Shown here: positions 41,985 through 51,651 of the stretch, in pieces
How positions within the stretch are numbered: the first letter of the stretch is position 1
How the letters are laid out: every line of letters starts with the position of its first letter
DNA from: Bryobacterales bacterium
Lineage (GTDB): Bacteria; Acidobacteriota; Terriglobia; Bryobacterales; UBA6623
Direction of reading: 5' to 3'
Length of the DNA: 57,154 nucleotides
NCBI GenBank assembly: GCA_028819235.1
Contig: JAPPMC010000259.1
Coordinates: forward strand, 1-57,154
The notes under the pieces: generated by a model
What the model was told of the DNA's origin: nothing
What the model saw: only the letters and a program-made list of their open reading frames with translations
Database searches by the model: none
Made by a program: the position numbers and the translations under genes

Positions 41985-44537
41985 CTACTCGTACCTGAGA
42001 ATCTCCATCGGCCTGCTGCCTAGCACCCTCAGGCTCGCGATCCAGCCGGCCGCCGTCGCCAGCACCGCACTTCCGATCACTGCGACCAAGATCGGCACCC
42101 ACGGCACGACAGCCTCCAGATCTAAGACGTCCCGCACCATGAGGGCGGTGTAAACCACCGCCAGCGCGCTCCCGGACAGCCCTGCGACCGCTCCTAGGAT
42201 CAGGAACTCGATTGAGAAGATCTCCGCGAGCCGTCCCCGGGTAGCGCCCAGCGTCTTCAGCACGGCCGCTTCACGGAGCCTCCGGAAACGAGTGGCCGTC
42301 ACGCTCGACGCCAGCACAACCACGCCGGCAAGGATCGCGAACGCCGACACGAAGCGCACGACAAGCGCAATCTGGTCCACGACCTGCTGCACCGTCTCGA
42401 AGAAATCGACCGCGTTGACGAACAGCATCCCTGGGAATGCCTCGAACGCAGCCTTGGAGACCTCCAGGCTGTGGGCGGGACTTACCCGGGCCCCTCCCAC
42501 GTATGTCGCGGGAAGTCCCTCCAGCGCCTCACGGTTCATTACGAAGTCGTACAGCCAGTCCGGCTCGCCGTCGTAGTCGTGCACGGAGACGACCGTCGTG
42601 ACAAATTCGCGCCCGCCAGCCTGCCACTGCAGGCGCGTTCCCAGGTCGAGGCCCATGTACTCGGCCATGTCCCGCTTCACGGACACGACGCTTTCTTCTT
42701 CGTCCGCTTCCCACCACGCTCCACGGAGCAGTTCGAAGCCGGCAGGGGGAGCGTCCGACCACGTGATGTCCCGGCTGCGGCGGCCGCGCCAGCTGCCTCT
42801 GCCTCTCCCACGCTGGGTGGAGACCCTGCCGCCCGAATCCAGCCGGGCGGAGATTCGAGGCACTAGGATCACGTCCCCCTCGACTCCGGGCTGGCTGTGA
42901 AGAAATTCCTCGACCGCTGCGCTCTCCTTCGAGGTGATGTTGCTGAGGTAGACATTGGGCATGCCCTCCGGCGCGTCCCGGAGCAGTTGGGCGAGCACGG
43001 TGGTCTGCAGCAGGTACACGGTGAGCGTGAAGGTCACGCCCACGCCGATCGCCACCAGGATCACTCCGGCGTGCATTCCCGGCCGGTGCAGATTGGCGAT
43101 GCCGTGGCGCAGGCCGACCGGAATGCGGAACGGCAGCTTGGAGGGTGCGGCCTTCAGCACGGCCATCAGCCCCCAGGCCGTTGCTGCCAGGCCCGTGACG
43201 CTTAGGGCCACGCCGCCGACAAACCACGCGCCCAGCCGGAGCGAGTCCGCCAGCCAGGTAGCGACCAATCCGATGCCGCCGAGAAGGACCGCCCCGGCGG
43301 CAGCCTTCCGCAGCAGCCTCCTGCGGTCTGCCCCGGGAGTCCGCTCGAAACGGGAGGCCATGTCTCGCCGGAAAATCAGCGCGGGCTGGACCTTGCGGGT
43401 CGACAGCAGTGTCGGTAAGGAGAACATCAGCACTGTCGCAAGCCCGACGCCGGCTGACTCGATGGCCGGTATGGCCTGCCAGCTGAACGATGGTGCCTCC
43501 GGGAAGTAGGCAGCGATGAACGATGGTGCCAAGCCCTGCAGGAGAAACCCGAGCCCGACGCCGGCCGTGCTTCCGAGCAGACCGAGGAGCACGGCCTCGA
43601 GAGTGAAAATGCGCAACACGGAGCCTGGAGTGGCCCCGTAGCATTTGAGGATCGCGATAGTGTCGAGCCGCTGCTGGAGGTGCGCGTAGATCACCATCGC
43701 CACCCCGATGCCTCCGATTGCCATGGCGAGCAGGCTGACAAGGCTGAGATAACTCGTAGTGCGGTTCAGCCCTCGCTGTATGCGCGGGTTCGTCTCCCGG
43801 TAGTCCGTGATCCGGCCCTCCGGCATGCCGGCACGCAGCAAGTGCCTGGCCTCGTCCACCTCTAGCCCCGTTTGCGGCAGGCGGATCAGGAAGCGGCTCG
43901 TCACGCGGCTCCCGAACTGCACCAGCCCGGTACGTGCGAGGCCCGCCTGCGAGAGCATCGCCCTCGGCCCGAAGTTCGCCGCGCCCGTCATGCGATCCGG
44001 TTCGACCAGCACAACCGACGCCAGCCGGAAGTCCGCTTCGCCAACCCTAACGGTGTCGCCGAGCTCCGCGCCGAGCCGCACGAGCAGGTCTTGGGACGCG
44101 AGCAGCGCGTCTTCGCCCAGCGCCTCGCGAAGGTCTTGGCGGGACGACAGCGTCACGCTGCCGTAGTAGGGGTACTGGCGCGGGTCGACAGCCTTGAGGT
44201 TGACGGCCAACGGACGCGAGAGGCTCGCCCCGCCGACCATGGTCATCAGTTCAGTGACGGGTGTGACTGCTGCCCCGCGCTCCACTATGGCCCGCAGCAC
44301 GTCCGTCTCGCCGCCCTCGGGCTGGCGGCTCAGGGAAACGCTCAGGTCGGCAGCCAAGAGCATGCGGGCATCTTTTAGAAGCATCTCCCGGAATGCGGCG
44401 CACGCACCGCGCACTCCGCTCAGCGCTGCCACGCCGATGCTGATCGCCATCACGGCGAACAGGAATCGGGTCTTGGCGGCTCTCAGGTCTCGCCAGGCCA
44501 GCTTCGCAGCCAGCGCCCATCCACCAATGCCAGCCAT
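41985..44537 (-). CDS. ABC transporter permease, FtsX/MacB (YbbP-like) type
   Basis: 850 residues with a first transmembrane helix (FLFAVMAISIGVAALSG, about 25-42), an extracytoplasmic MacB-type domain, a three-helix FtsX block (SLVSLLAMAIGGIGVAMVIYAHLQQR, ILKCYGATPGSVLRIF, a region around LLGLLGSTAGVGLGFLL), further central helices and a second FtsX block at the C-terminus (VRFVSAFAILAGVVVLASSV, VLKTLGATRGRLAEIFSIE, LILGAVAGLSGSALAVVY). The duplicated K-x-Y/L-G-A-T coupling motif is typical of YbbP-like permeases with lipoprotein or arylesterase partner genes. No ATPase gene is adjacent, so its nucleotide-binding subunit is elsewhere. TAGGCT lies six bases before ATG. Substrate unknown. Confidence 0.88.
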   Translation of the reverse strand: MAGIGGWALAAKLAWRDLRAAKTRFLFAVMAISIGVAALSGVRGACAAFREMLLKDARMLLAADLSVSLSRQPEGGETDVLRAIVERGAAVTPVTELMTMVGGASLSRPLAVNLKAVDPRQYPYYGSVTLSSRQDLREALGEDALLASQDLLVRLGAELGDTVRVGEADFRLASVVLVEPDRMTGAANFGPRAMLSQAGLARTGLVQFGSRVTSRFLIRLPQTGLEVDEARHLLRAGMPEGRITDYRETNPRIQRGLNRTTSYLSLVSLLAMAIGGIGVAMVIYAHLQQRLDTIAILKCYGATPGSVLRIFTLEAVLLGLLGSTAGVGLGFLLQGLAPSFIAAYFPEAPSFSWQAIPAIESAGVGLATVLMFSLPTLLSTRKVQPALIFRRDMASRFERTPGADRRRLLRKAAAGAVLLGGIGLVATWLADSLRLGAWFVGGVALSVTGLAATAWGLMAVLKAAPSKLPFRIPVGLRHGIANLHRPGMHAGVILVAIGVGVTFTLTVYLLQTTVLAQLLRDAPEGMPNVYLSNITSKESAAVEEFLHSQPGVEGDVILVPRISARLDSGGRVSTQRGRGRGSWRGRRSRDITWSDAPPAGFELLRGAWWEADEEESVVSVKRDMAEYMGLDLGTRLQWQAGGREFVTTVVSVHDYDGEPDWLYDFVMNREALEGLPATYVGGARVSPAHSLEVSKAAFEAFPGMLFVNAVDFFETVQQVVDQIALVVRFVSAFAILAGVVVLASSVTATRFRRLREAAVLKTLGATRGRLAEIFSIEFLILGAVAGLSGSALAVVYTALMVRDVLDLEAVVPWVPILVAVIGSAVLATAAGWIASLRVLGSRPMEILRYE

Positions 44538-44576
44538 GCTCTCAGCCTAGCGAACACGGCCCCTCGGACGACGAAA

Positions 44577-44608
44577 GGCCCCCTCCCGCTCTTTCGCGGA
44601 AGGGGGCC
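44577..44608 (-). terminator. Rho-independent terminator after groEL
   Basis: GGCCCCCT/AGGGGGCC stem extended by CCGC/GCGG (one mismatch), loop of six bases, followed on the minus strand by TTTCGT. It lies 34 bp after the groEL stop and ends the groESL transcript before the permease gene. Confidence 0.75.
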
Positions 44609-44642
44609 GCCGCGCTTGCGCGCGGTTCTTCAGGCGCAGTTC

Positions 44643-46289
<1,647 letters not shown>

Positions 46290-46296
46290 TCAGGAA

Positions 46297-46587
46297 CTAG
46301 CTGATGATCGCGAGGGCCTCGTCCTCGCGCATGATCAGGTACTCGTTGTCGTCGACGGTGACGTCGTTGCCCGAATACTTGCCGAACAAGATCGTGTCTC
46401 CGACCTTGACGTCAAGAGGGGCTACGGTCCCGTCGTCCTTCTTCTTGCCGTTGCCAGTCGCGATGACCTTGCCCTGCTGAGGCTTTTCCTTGGCAGAGTC
46501 TGGGATGATGATCCCGCCGCTTGACTGCTGCTCTGCCTCGTCGAGCCGCTCGACAAGGATGCGGTCATGCAAGGGTCTCAAGCTCAT
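46297..46587 (-). CDS. groES: Co-chaperonin GroES (Hsp10)
   Basis: 96 residues: RPLHDRILVERLDEAEQQSSGGIIIPDSAKEKPQQG (mobile loop around residues 17-32), VKVGDTILFGKYSGNDV and the terminal EDEALAII strand, a full-length GroES lid. First gene of groESL; AGGAGG lies 12 bases before ATG. Transcribed from the consensus promoter at 46699-46727 with an operator-like repeat at 46663-46687. Confidence 0.97.
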   Translation of the reverse strand: MSLRPLHDRILVERLDEAEQQSSGGIIIPDSAKEKPQQGKVIATGNGKKKDDGTVAPLDVKVGDTILFGKYSGNDVTVDDNEYLIMREDEALAIIS

Positions 46588-46662
46588 TGTAGTTGAATCC
46601 TCCTCTGGAATCGGCCTAGCTGTCCGCCACTTGCGGCAGCTGGAACGTTTGCTCGCTCATGA

Positions 46663-46687
46663 AACTTGATGCTAACGCTATCAAGTT
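46663..46687 (-). promoter_or_regulatory. Inverted repeat in the groESL leader, candidate heat-shock operator
   Basis: Perfect 8-bp arms AACTTGAT and ATCAAGTT separated by nine bases. It starts about 11 bp after the -10 box, so it lies just after the transcription start. Its geometry is like CIRCE (9-9-9), but the sequence is not the HrcA consensus (TTAGCACTC-N9-GAGTGCTAA). CTTGA/TCAAG arms with a seven-base core between seven-base half sites recall HAIR, the HspR site (CTTGAGT-N7-ACTCAAG), with five of seven matches on each side. Confidence 0.6.
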
Positions 46688-46698
46688 CTGTTGAAACC

Positions 46699-46727
46699 AG
46701 CATAGCGCAGCCGGAAACGGGTGTCAA
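46699..46727 (-). promoter_or_regulatory. Sigma70 promoter of groESL
   Basis: TTGACA (46722-46727) and TATGCT (46699-46704) on the minus strand with exactly 17 bp between them; a near-consensus housekeeping promoter about 110 bp upstream of groES. Confidence 0.8.
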
Positions 46728-46859
46728 GGATCGCTGCGACTGCGCACCCACTGAGGGTGGCCAGTGGCACATGCTTCCGGGAAGGCTGTGTACGGCGCGG
46801 CTCCAGCGTTAGCCGCCAACCGCGCGCTGGCACCTTAGCCGGCTATAAGATGGAAACTG

Positions 46860-47864
46860 GTGGCGTCGCGACTCAAGGACATCGCGGCGGAACTTAACTG
46901 CTCGGTCGCGACAGTCTCCAAGGCGATCCAGGACTACCCGGACATCAGCGAGGCGACAAAGCGTCGCGTCCGGGCGAAGTGCATCGAGCGAGGGTATCAG
47001 CCGAATTGGACCGCTCGCTCCCTCAAGACGCGCCGTTCCCGGATCATCGGGATGGTTCTACCGCACCTGCGGCATTCATTCTTTCAGGAGGCTTACCAAG
47101 CCATCGTCGAGGAAGTGGGCCCATCGGGCTACACGGTGTTCATCGGCGTGTCCCTGAACGATCCGGAAACGGAGGAGCGCGAGGTCCGGCACCTGCAGGC
47201 CCGGCAGGCGGACGGGTTGATCTTGGCGTCAGCACGGCCGGCTAGTGACCCCGGCTTCGTCCGGCGGCTCGCGAACGGAGGGACACCCACCGTCCTTCTT
47301 GACCGCTTCTTCGACGACCTCGATCTGGACTTCGTCGGCGTTGACGACGTTGGCGTGGGAGCGATCGCCGTCGAGCACCTGATACGTCAGGGAAGACGCC
47401 GGATCGCGTACTTGCGAGGACCCTCGCTATCGACGAGCCGACTGCGCGAGGAGGGCTACCGTAACGCGCTTCTCAGGAATGGCTTGGCGCCGAACGAGCG
47501 GTGGATCGGTCGAGTGCTGGTGGACGGGCCTGATGCCGAGCGCTCGATCGAGCGCGTGATCCTTTCCGACCCGAGGCCGGATGCTGTCTTCTGCTACAAC
47601 GATCCAGTGGCTGCCGCGGTGATGCGCGTTGCGAACCGGCGGGGCTTGGCTATCCCGGAGGACCTAGCCGTCGTCGGTTCTGGAGCTATGAAGTACAGCG
47701 ATCTCTTCTACCGGCCACTCACGACAGTCGACCAGCGCAGCCGCGTAGTCGGCAGGAAGGTCGCGAAGCGGATTGTCGAATTGATCGAATGCAATCCTCG
47801 CCCGAATCCGCAGCGAGTTCTCGTGGGGCCGGAACTGATCGTGCGTGCATCGACTTCCCCCTGA
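46860..47864 (+). CDS. LacI-family transcriptional regulator
   Basis: 334 residues. N-terminal LacI helix-turn-helix (LKDIAAELNCSVATVSKAIQDYPDISEATKRRV, about 4-37) and hinge helix (NWTARSLKTRRSRIIGMVLP), then a periplasmic-binding-protein-like sensor domain (QEAYQAIVEEVGPSGYTVFIG, ADGLILASARP, VGVDDVGVGAIAVEHLIRQGRRRIAYL, DAVFCYNDPVAAAVM, TTVDQRSRVVGRKVAKRI). Such proteins bind symmetric operators with a central CG and respond to sugars or sugar acids. A perfect LacI-type palindrome occurs in this window before the TonB receptor gene (56002-56019), a possible target. TATAAG ten bases before the GTG suggests a very short leader. Divergent from groES; target assignment is inference. Confidence 0.92.
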   Translation: MASRLKDIAAELNCSVATVSKAIQDYPDISEATKRRVRAKCIERGYQPNWTARSLKTRRSRIIGMVLPHLRHSFFQEAYQAIVEEVGPSGYTVFIGVSLNDPETEEREVRHLQARQADGLILASARPASDPGFVRRLANGGTPTVLLDRFFDDLDLDFVGVDDVGVGAIAVEHLIRQGRRRIAYLRGPSLSTSRLREEGYRNALLRNGLAPNERWIGRVLVDGPDAERSIERVILSDPRPDAVFCYNDPVAAAVMRVANRRGLAIPEDLAVVGSGAMKYSDLFYRPLTTVDQRSRVVGRKVAKRIVELIECNPRPNPQRVLVGPELIVRASTSP

Positions 47865-48169
47865 CCCGCTCGGGCTTGCCGCTCGGTGCCGTCTGACCCG
47901 TTTTCGCCATCGGTCGGTTGCCCAGACGACCGGCTTGCTGCTGCGGCAAGTCGATGGGAGGATGTCTCTGGTTGGCGTGGGGGGACCGGACAGGGTGCCC
48001 TCGGCTGCGGCGAATCATGCTTGACGGGCCTCTCCAGAAGGTCGCTTACGATGCCGTCCAAAGCGCCCGCAACCCGGCTGTCGGGGGCAGCTGCAGCACC
48101 GAGGCCCGGACCGCCGGGTGCGACAGCCGTGACTGCGGATTTCATCCCGATGGCTGAGAGGAACCCGTG
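47865..48169. other. Intergenic region
   Basis: No gene or clear promoter pair seen. GAGAGGAA just before 48170 serves as ribosome binding site for the next small gene. Confidence 0.4.
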
Positions 48170-48442
48170 ATGCCCGACACCCCGCCGCCACAGCCGGACT
48201 CCAAGCGCCTGTTCGACCTCCTCATGAAGGTTGGCATTGACGCCGGCGATGCCTGTGCTCTCGTTCAGGAGGTCTCGAACATGGCCGCAGCCAACCTCAT
48301 CACCCGGTTCGAGTCTAGGCTTGAGGCCCGGAACGCCAAGATCGACGCCCACAGCGCCGAGTTCTCCTCATTCCGCTGGACCATGGGCCTCGGATTCACC
48401 ATGCTGGCCCCGCTTCTCTACCTAGTGCGCTTCGTCGACTGA
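48170..48442 (+). CDS. Small tail-anchored coiled-coil membrane protein
   Basis: 90 residues from ATG 48170 (a GTG directly before it is the alternative). N-terminal soluble part, a helical region with heptad-like spacing (LITRFESRLEARNAKIDAHSAEF, about 42-65) and a C-terminal transmembrane segment (WTMGLGFTMLAPLLYLVRF). The plan resembles DUF1640/CCDC90-type or Bdr-like short coiled-coil membrane proteins, but the match is by pattern only. A good ribosome binding site supports translation. Function unknown; no operon partner. Confidence 0.6.
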   Translation: MPDTPPPQPDSKRLFDLLMKVGIDAGDACALVQEVSNMAAANLITRFESRLEARNAKIDAHSAEFSSFRWTMGLGFTMLAPLLYLVRFVD

Positions 48443-48712
48443 GTCCGGCCCGGCCTCTTTCTCTTTCTCCGCGCGCGCAGCAGCGCGCCTGTGGCGGTCG
48501 GGCGGTGCTCGGCCCCAGCCTGACCCGCCGGTTCTCCGGGGCCGTGCGGCGGTACTGCGCGGCCAGTAGCCTGTCCGGGATGTTGGTCCGGCCTATAGCC
48601 TGCGGCGAGCCAGACCTGCCGGATGAAGGAGAGCAGCGCGTAAGTGCCGATGCCCAGCGCGAGGCGGCGGGAAATTCAGCCCTATCCGCGCCTATCCGCC
48701 GTAGTGTGCGGA

Positions 48713-49843
48713 TCAGCTGATCCGGTATCTTTCGATGGCGTCCATGTCGAGCGACACGCCCAGACCCGGCTCGCGGGGCACTTCATAGAATCCGTCCTTC
48801 ATTTCGAACGGCTCGAGCATCAGGTCGTCCTCCAGGACGTGCGTCACGCTGATGGCGTACTCGATGCCTGGGAACGCCGCGGCCTGGTGCGCTTGGAAGA
48901 CTTGGTTGACGCCACTCGAGATGCTGTGCTCGACCCACAGCGGAATGCGGGTTTCCTCCGCCATGAGCGCTCGCTGGACCAGCGTTCGGCCCATCGGCTT
49001 GCCGACGACGAAGGCGTCGACCAGTCCATCCCGGACGAACGGCATAGGGTCGGCCGGGATGTGCTCGGTCACCTGGAGCGCGGTCTTACCCTTCAGCAGG
49101 CGGTAGTCTTCGATCCGCTCACGGGCGAACGGCGATTCGATCGCAAAGTAGTGATGGAACTTCGACAATCGCTCGCAGAAGTGGAGCGTGCGCCCGACCG
49201 AGCCCCACCACGCATTGGCATCCACCCACACCCGCATGTCTCTCGGGATTACATCGCAGATCGCCTCGGCCTGCGCTATCGGGTCTTCCCAAGGCCGAGC
49301 CTTGACCTTATGGACGCGGTACCCGAGATCCGCCCCGCGCTTCGCCTCGGAGGCCATCAAGTCTGGTGGGAAGCACTGGCTCCACCAAGTCTGCTGAATA
49401 CGGGTCTTGGTCTGCGCTGCGAATAGCTTCGACACTGGCAGGCCGGCTGCCTTGCCGATAAGGTCGTAGATTGCGACCAGAACGCCTCCGAGACGGTCAT
49501 CCAACATGTGCTCCCACGGAGATGAACCGACTAGCGATTCCAGGACCTGCCGGGCTGATCCAGCCGCCATATCGGCGTCGCCGATCCCGACCAAGCCGTC
49601 GTCCGTGAACAGCTTTATGATCACGGGCTCGTAGTGGGTCTGGAAGCGGCCCTGCCGGAAAAAGCTCCTCTGCCAAGCCTCCCGTACGCGCTGCTCCATA
49701 GGGACCCGTGTCCGGATCAGCTCGTAACGAGTGATCCGCTGTTTGGTAGATCCCGGCAACAGACCGCTGTTCAGTCCTCCTAGGTAGGCGGCAGCGATGC
49801 AGCCCTCTCCAAGAAACCGCCGACGGCCTACCCGGCTGCGCAC
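48713..49843 (-). CDS. Enolase-superfamily enzyme (mandelate racemase/muconate-lactonizing type), exported
   Basis: 376 residues from GTG 49843 (TAGGAG ten bases upstream). Leader RRRFLGEGCIAAAYLGGLN is Tat-like. Capping domain (RITRYELIRTRVPMEQRVREAWQ), then the barrel: YRVHKVKARPW with the K-x-K pair, metal ligands MRVWVDANAWWGS, FAIESPFARE and VTEHIPADP, and a late region LWVEHSISSG. The K-x-K base plus D-E-E ligands fit proton abstraction by the MR/MLE group; specificity unknown. It follows the exported RidA gene by 13 bp, so the two form a pair: RidA proteins deaminate reactive enamines/imines, which may arise as products or by-products here. Confidence 0.84.
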   Translation of the reverse strand: MRSRVGRRRFLGEGCIAAAYLGGLNSGLLPGSTKQRITRYELIRTRVPMEQRVREAWQRSFFRQGRFQTHYEPVIIKLFTDDGLVGIGDADMAAGSARQVLESLVGSSPWEHMLDDRLGGVLVAIYDLIGKAAGLPVSKLFAAQTKTRIQQTWWSQCFPPDLMASEAKRGADLGYRVHKVKARPWEDPIAQAEAICDVIPRDMRVWVDANAWWGSVGRTLHFCERLSKFHHYFAIESPFARERIEDYRLLKGKTALQVTEHIPADPMPFVRDGLVDAFVVGKPMGRTLVQRALMAEETRIPLWVEHSISSGVNQVFQAHQAAAFPGIEYAISVTHVLEDDLMLEPFEMKDGFYEVPREPGLGVSLDMDAIERYRIS

Positions 49844-49856
49844 GTTATCGAAGCTC

Positions 49857-50288
49857 CTACTTCCGGGCGGTGACTGTGATCTCGATGCGGGCCTTGCCCA
49901 CCAAGCTGGCCACCGCGACAGTGGTTCTCGCCGGCCGGTCTTTCTTGAAGTACTGCGTGTAGACCGAGTTCATCTCCTGGAACGTGGAGATGTCCGTCAG
50001 GTACACCTTGACGTCCACCGCATCGGAGTAGTCGTAGCCGGCGGCCTTCAGGATGATGCCGATACGCTTGAAGGTCTGATGGACCTCCTGCTCGAATTCC
50101 GCTGGGTATTCGCCGGTATTCAAGTCCGAGCCAGTCTGGCCCGCGCAGTACAGGGTGTCGCCGATCAGCACTCCGGGGCTGAACGGCATTCCTTCACGGA
50201 ACTCCGGGGGATAGATGATCGTCTTGTCGGCCGCAGAAGCGATGCTCAGGGAAGCTACCAGCATCAAGGGCACGAAAAGTCTGGACAT
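49857..50288 (-). CDS. RidA family protein (YjgF/YER057c/UK114) with signal peptide
   Basis: 143 residues from ATG 50288, with a signal peptide (LFVPLMLVASLSIASA). RidA fold motifs: PFSPGVLIGDTLYCAGQTGSD, EFEQEVHQTFKRIGIILKAAGYDYSDAVDVKVYLTDI, the key Arg in PARTTVAVASL and the terminal ARIEITVTA. Cytoplasmic RidA hydrolyses 2-aminoacrylate and other imines; an exported copy must act on extracellular chemistry or have another role. GGAGGAG lies about 12 bases upstream. Paired with the enolase-superfamily gene (13 bp gap). Confidence 0.88.
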   Translation of the reverse strand: MSRLFVPLMLVASLSIASAADKTIIYPPEFREGMPFSPGVLIGDTLYCAGQTGSDLNTGEYPAEFEQEVHQTFKRIGIILKAAGYDYSDAVDVKVYLTDISTFQEMNSVYTQYFKKDRPARTTVAVASLVGKARIEITVTARK

Positions 50289-50442
50289 GAGATGAATTCT
50301 CCTCCGTGGTGCCTGAATTCTACCGCGAACACTTCCATGGGGCTTCTCCGAACGCGAGTCCACGCGAACCTAACTGGATGCGCATAATGTGGCGGGGCGG
50401 CAGACCGCCAACAGGTTAGAGAGCGGCCCGGAGGAGAACGCG

Positions 50443-51651
50443 ATGATTGTTCCAGCCGCACTCAGTCGACGGCACGTGCTCCTGGGCCTTGGGGCCGCAA
50501 CACTAGGCGCCCAGGACTCGCGGCCCAGGGTCGCGGCGGTCGTTACCGAGTTTCGTCATCGCTCACATGCGGATGTAATCTGCACGCGGATCCTGGACGG
50601 ATACTATCCGAACGGTCGCCGCCAGGATCCAAAGACTCGGATCGTCTCGATGTACACCGACCAAGTGCCCGTCGACGACATGAGCCGCGGCCTTGCCCAC
50701 CGCAAGCGCTTCTCAATCTACCCGACGATCGAGGAGGCCCTGACACTGCGCGGCGACCGGCTTGCTGTGGATGCGGTCCTCTTGATCGGCGAGCATGGGG
50801 ACTATCCGGTCAACGGGCGCGGCCAGAAGCTCTACCCGAGGCACCGCTTGTTCCGGGAGATCGCCGAAGTCTTTCGCAGTGCAGGCCGCGTTGTGCCAGT
50901 GTTCTGCGACAAACACCTCTCGTACTCATGGGATGAGGCCAGGCAGATGTACGACTGGGCACGTGAGTTGAGGGTCCCGTTCATGGCTGGGTCCTCGATT
51001 CCGGTGACCGTTCGGACGCCGGAACTGGCAATTCCGAGTGACGCGACGATCAAGCGGGCGGTCCAGACAGGCTACGGCCCTCTCGATTCGTACGGATTCC
51101 ACACCCTCGAGTCCCTGCAGTGCATGGTTGAGCGGCGCTCGGGCGGAGAGACCGGGGTCGCGTCTGTCGAGATGTTAGAGGGAGACGCTGTCTGGCGGTG
51201 GCGCGATGGCCCCGGGGGCTGGTCGAAACCCTTGCTCGACGAAGCCCTCGCTCAGCAGCCGGGGATTCAGGCCGCGGGGTCCGACGACCGGTGCGCCGAA
51301 TCGGCGGTCTTCGTCTTGAAGTACCGAGACGGGCTGGAGGCTGCGGCATACATGCTCAACAACTGCGTGCGTGGCTGGAACTTTGCGGCCGAGATCGATG
51401 GCAGGATCCTCTCCACCCACTTCGGGCAAGTTCCGCAGACTCGCGACCTACCCCACTTTGACGGCCTCACCCATTGCATCGAGGAACTCTTCGTCAGCGG
51501 AAGGCCGATCTATCCGGTCGAGCGCACCCTCTTGACGACGGGCGTGCTCGCGTTCCTGTTCGAGTCGAGGGAACGCAAGGGCAAGGTTGACACGCCCGAA
51601 CTGGGAGTGACGTACTCGGCTCCCGCGGACACATACTTCCAGCGCTCCTGA
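50443..51651 (+). CDS. Uncharacterised Tat-exported protein
   Basis: 402 residues from ATG 50443, with GGAGGAG seven to twelve bases before it. Leader LSRRHVLLGLGAATLGAQ is twin-arginine-like. The N-terminal half alternates strands and helices like a Rossmann-type or Gfo/Idh-like domain (RPRVAAVVTEF; IYPTIEEALTLRGDRLAVDAVLLIGEHGDYP; AGRVVPVFCDKHLSYSW; VPFMAGSSIPVTVR) but has no GxGxxG nucleotide loop. The second half is a beta-rich domain with VFVLKYRDGLEAAAYMLNN and THFDGL-like PHFDGLTHCIEELFVSG, again reminiscent of Gfo/Idh C-terminal domains. Divergent from RidA, 154 bp away. I do not recognise a characterised family; an extracytoplasmic sugar- or ligand-binding role is speculation. Confidence 0.72.
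   Translation: MIVPAALSRRHVLLGLGAATLGAQDSRPRVAAVVTEFRHRSHADVICTRILDGYYPNGRRQDPKTRIVSMYTDQVPVDDMSRGLAHRKRFSIYPTIEEALTLRGDRLAVDAVLLIGEHGDYPVNGRGQKLYPRHRLFREIAEVFRSAGRVVPVFCDKHLSYSWDEARQMYDWARELRVPFMAGSSIPVTVRTPELAIPSDATIKRAVQTGYGPLDSYGFHTLESLQCMVERRSGGETGVASVEMLEGDAVWRWRDGPGGWSKPLLDEALAQQPGIQAAGSDDRCAESAVFVLKYRDGLEAAAYMLNNCVRGWNFAAEIDGRILSTHFGQVPQTRDLPHFDGLTHCIEELFVSGRPIYPVERTLLTTGVLAFLFESRERKGKVDTPELGVTYSAPADTYFQRS

Noticed and set aside
46663..46687. Reading the groESL inverted repeat as a CIRCE element
   Set aside because: The arms AACTTGAT/ATCAAGTT do not match TTAGCACTC/GAGTGCTAA; only the nine-base spacing is similar.
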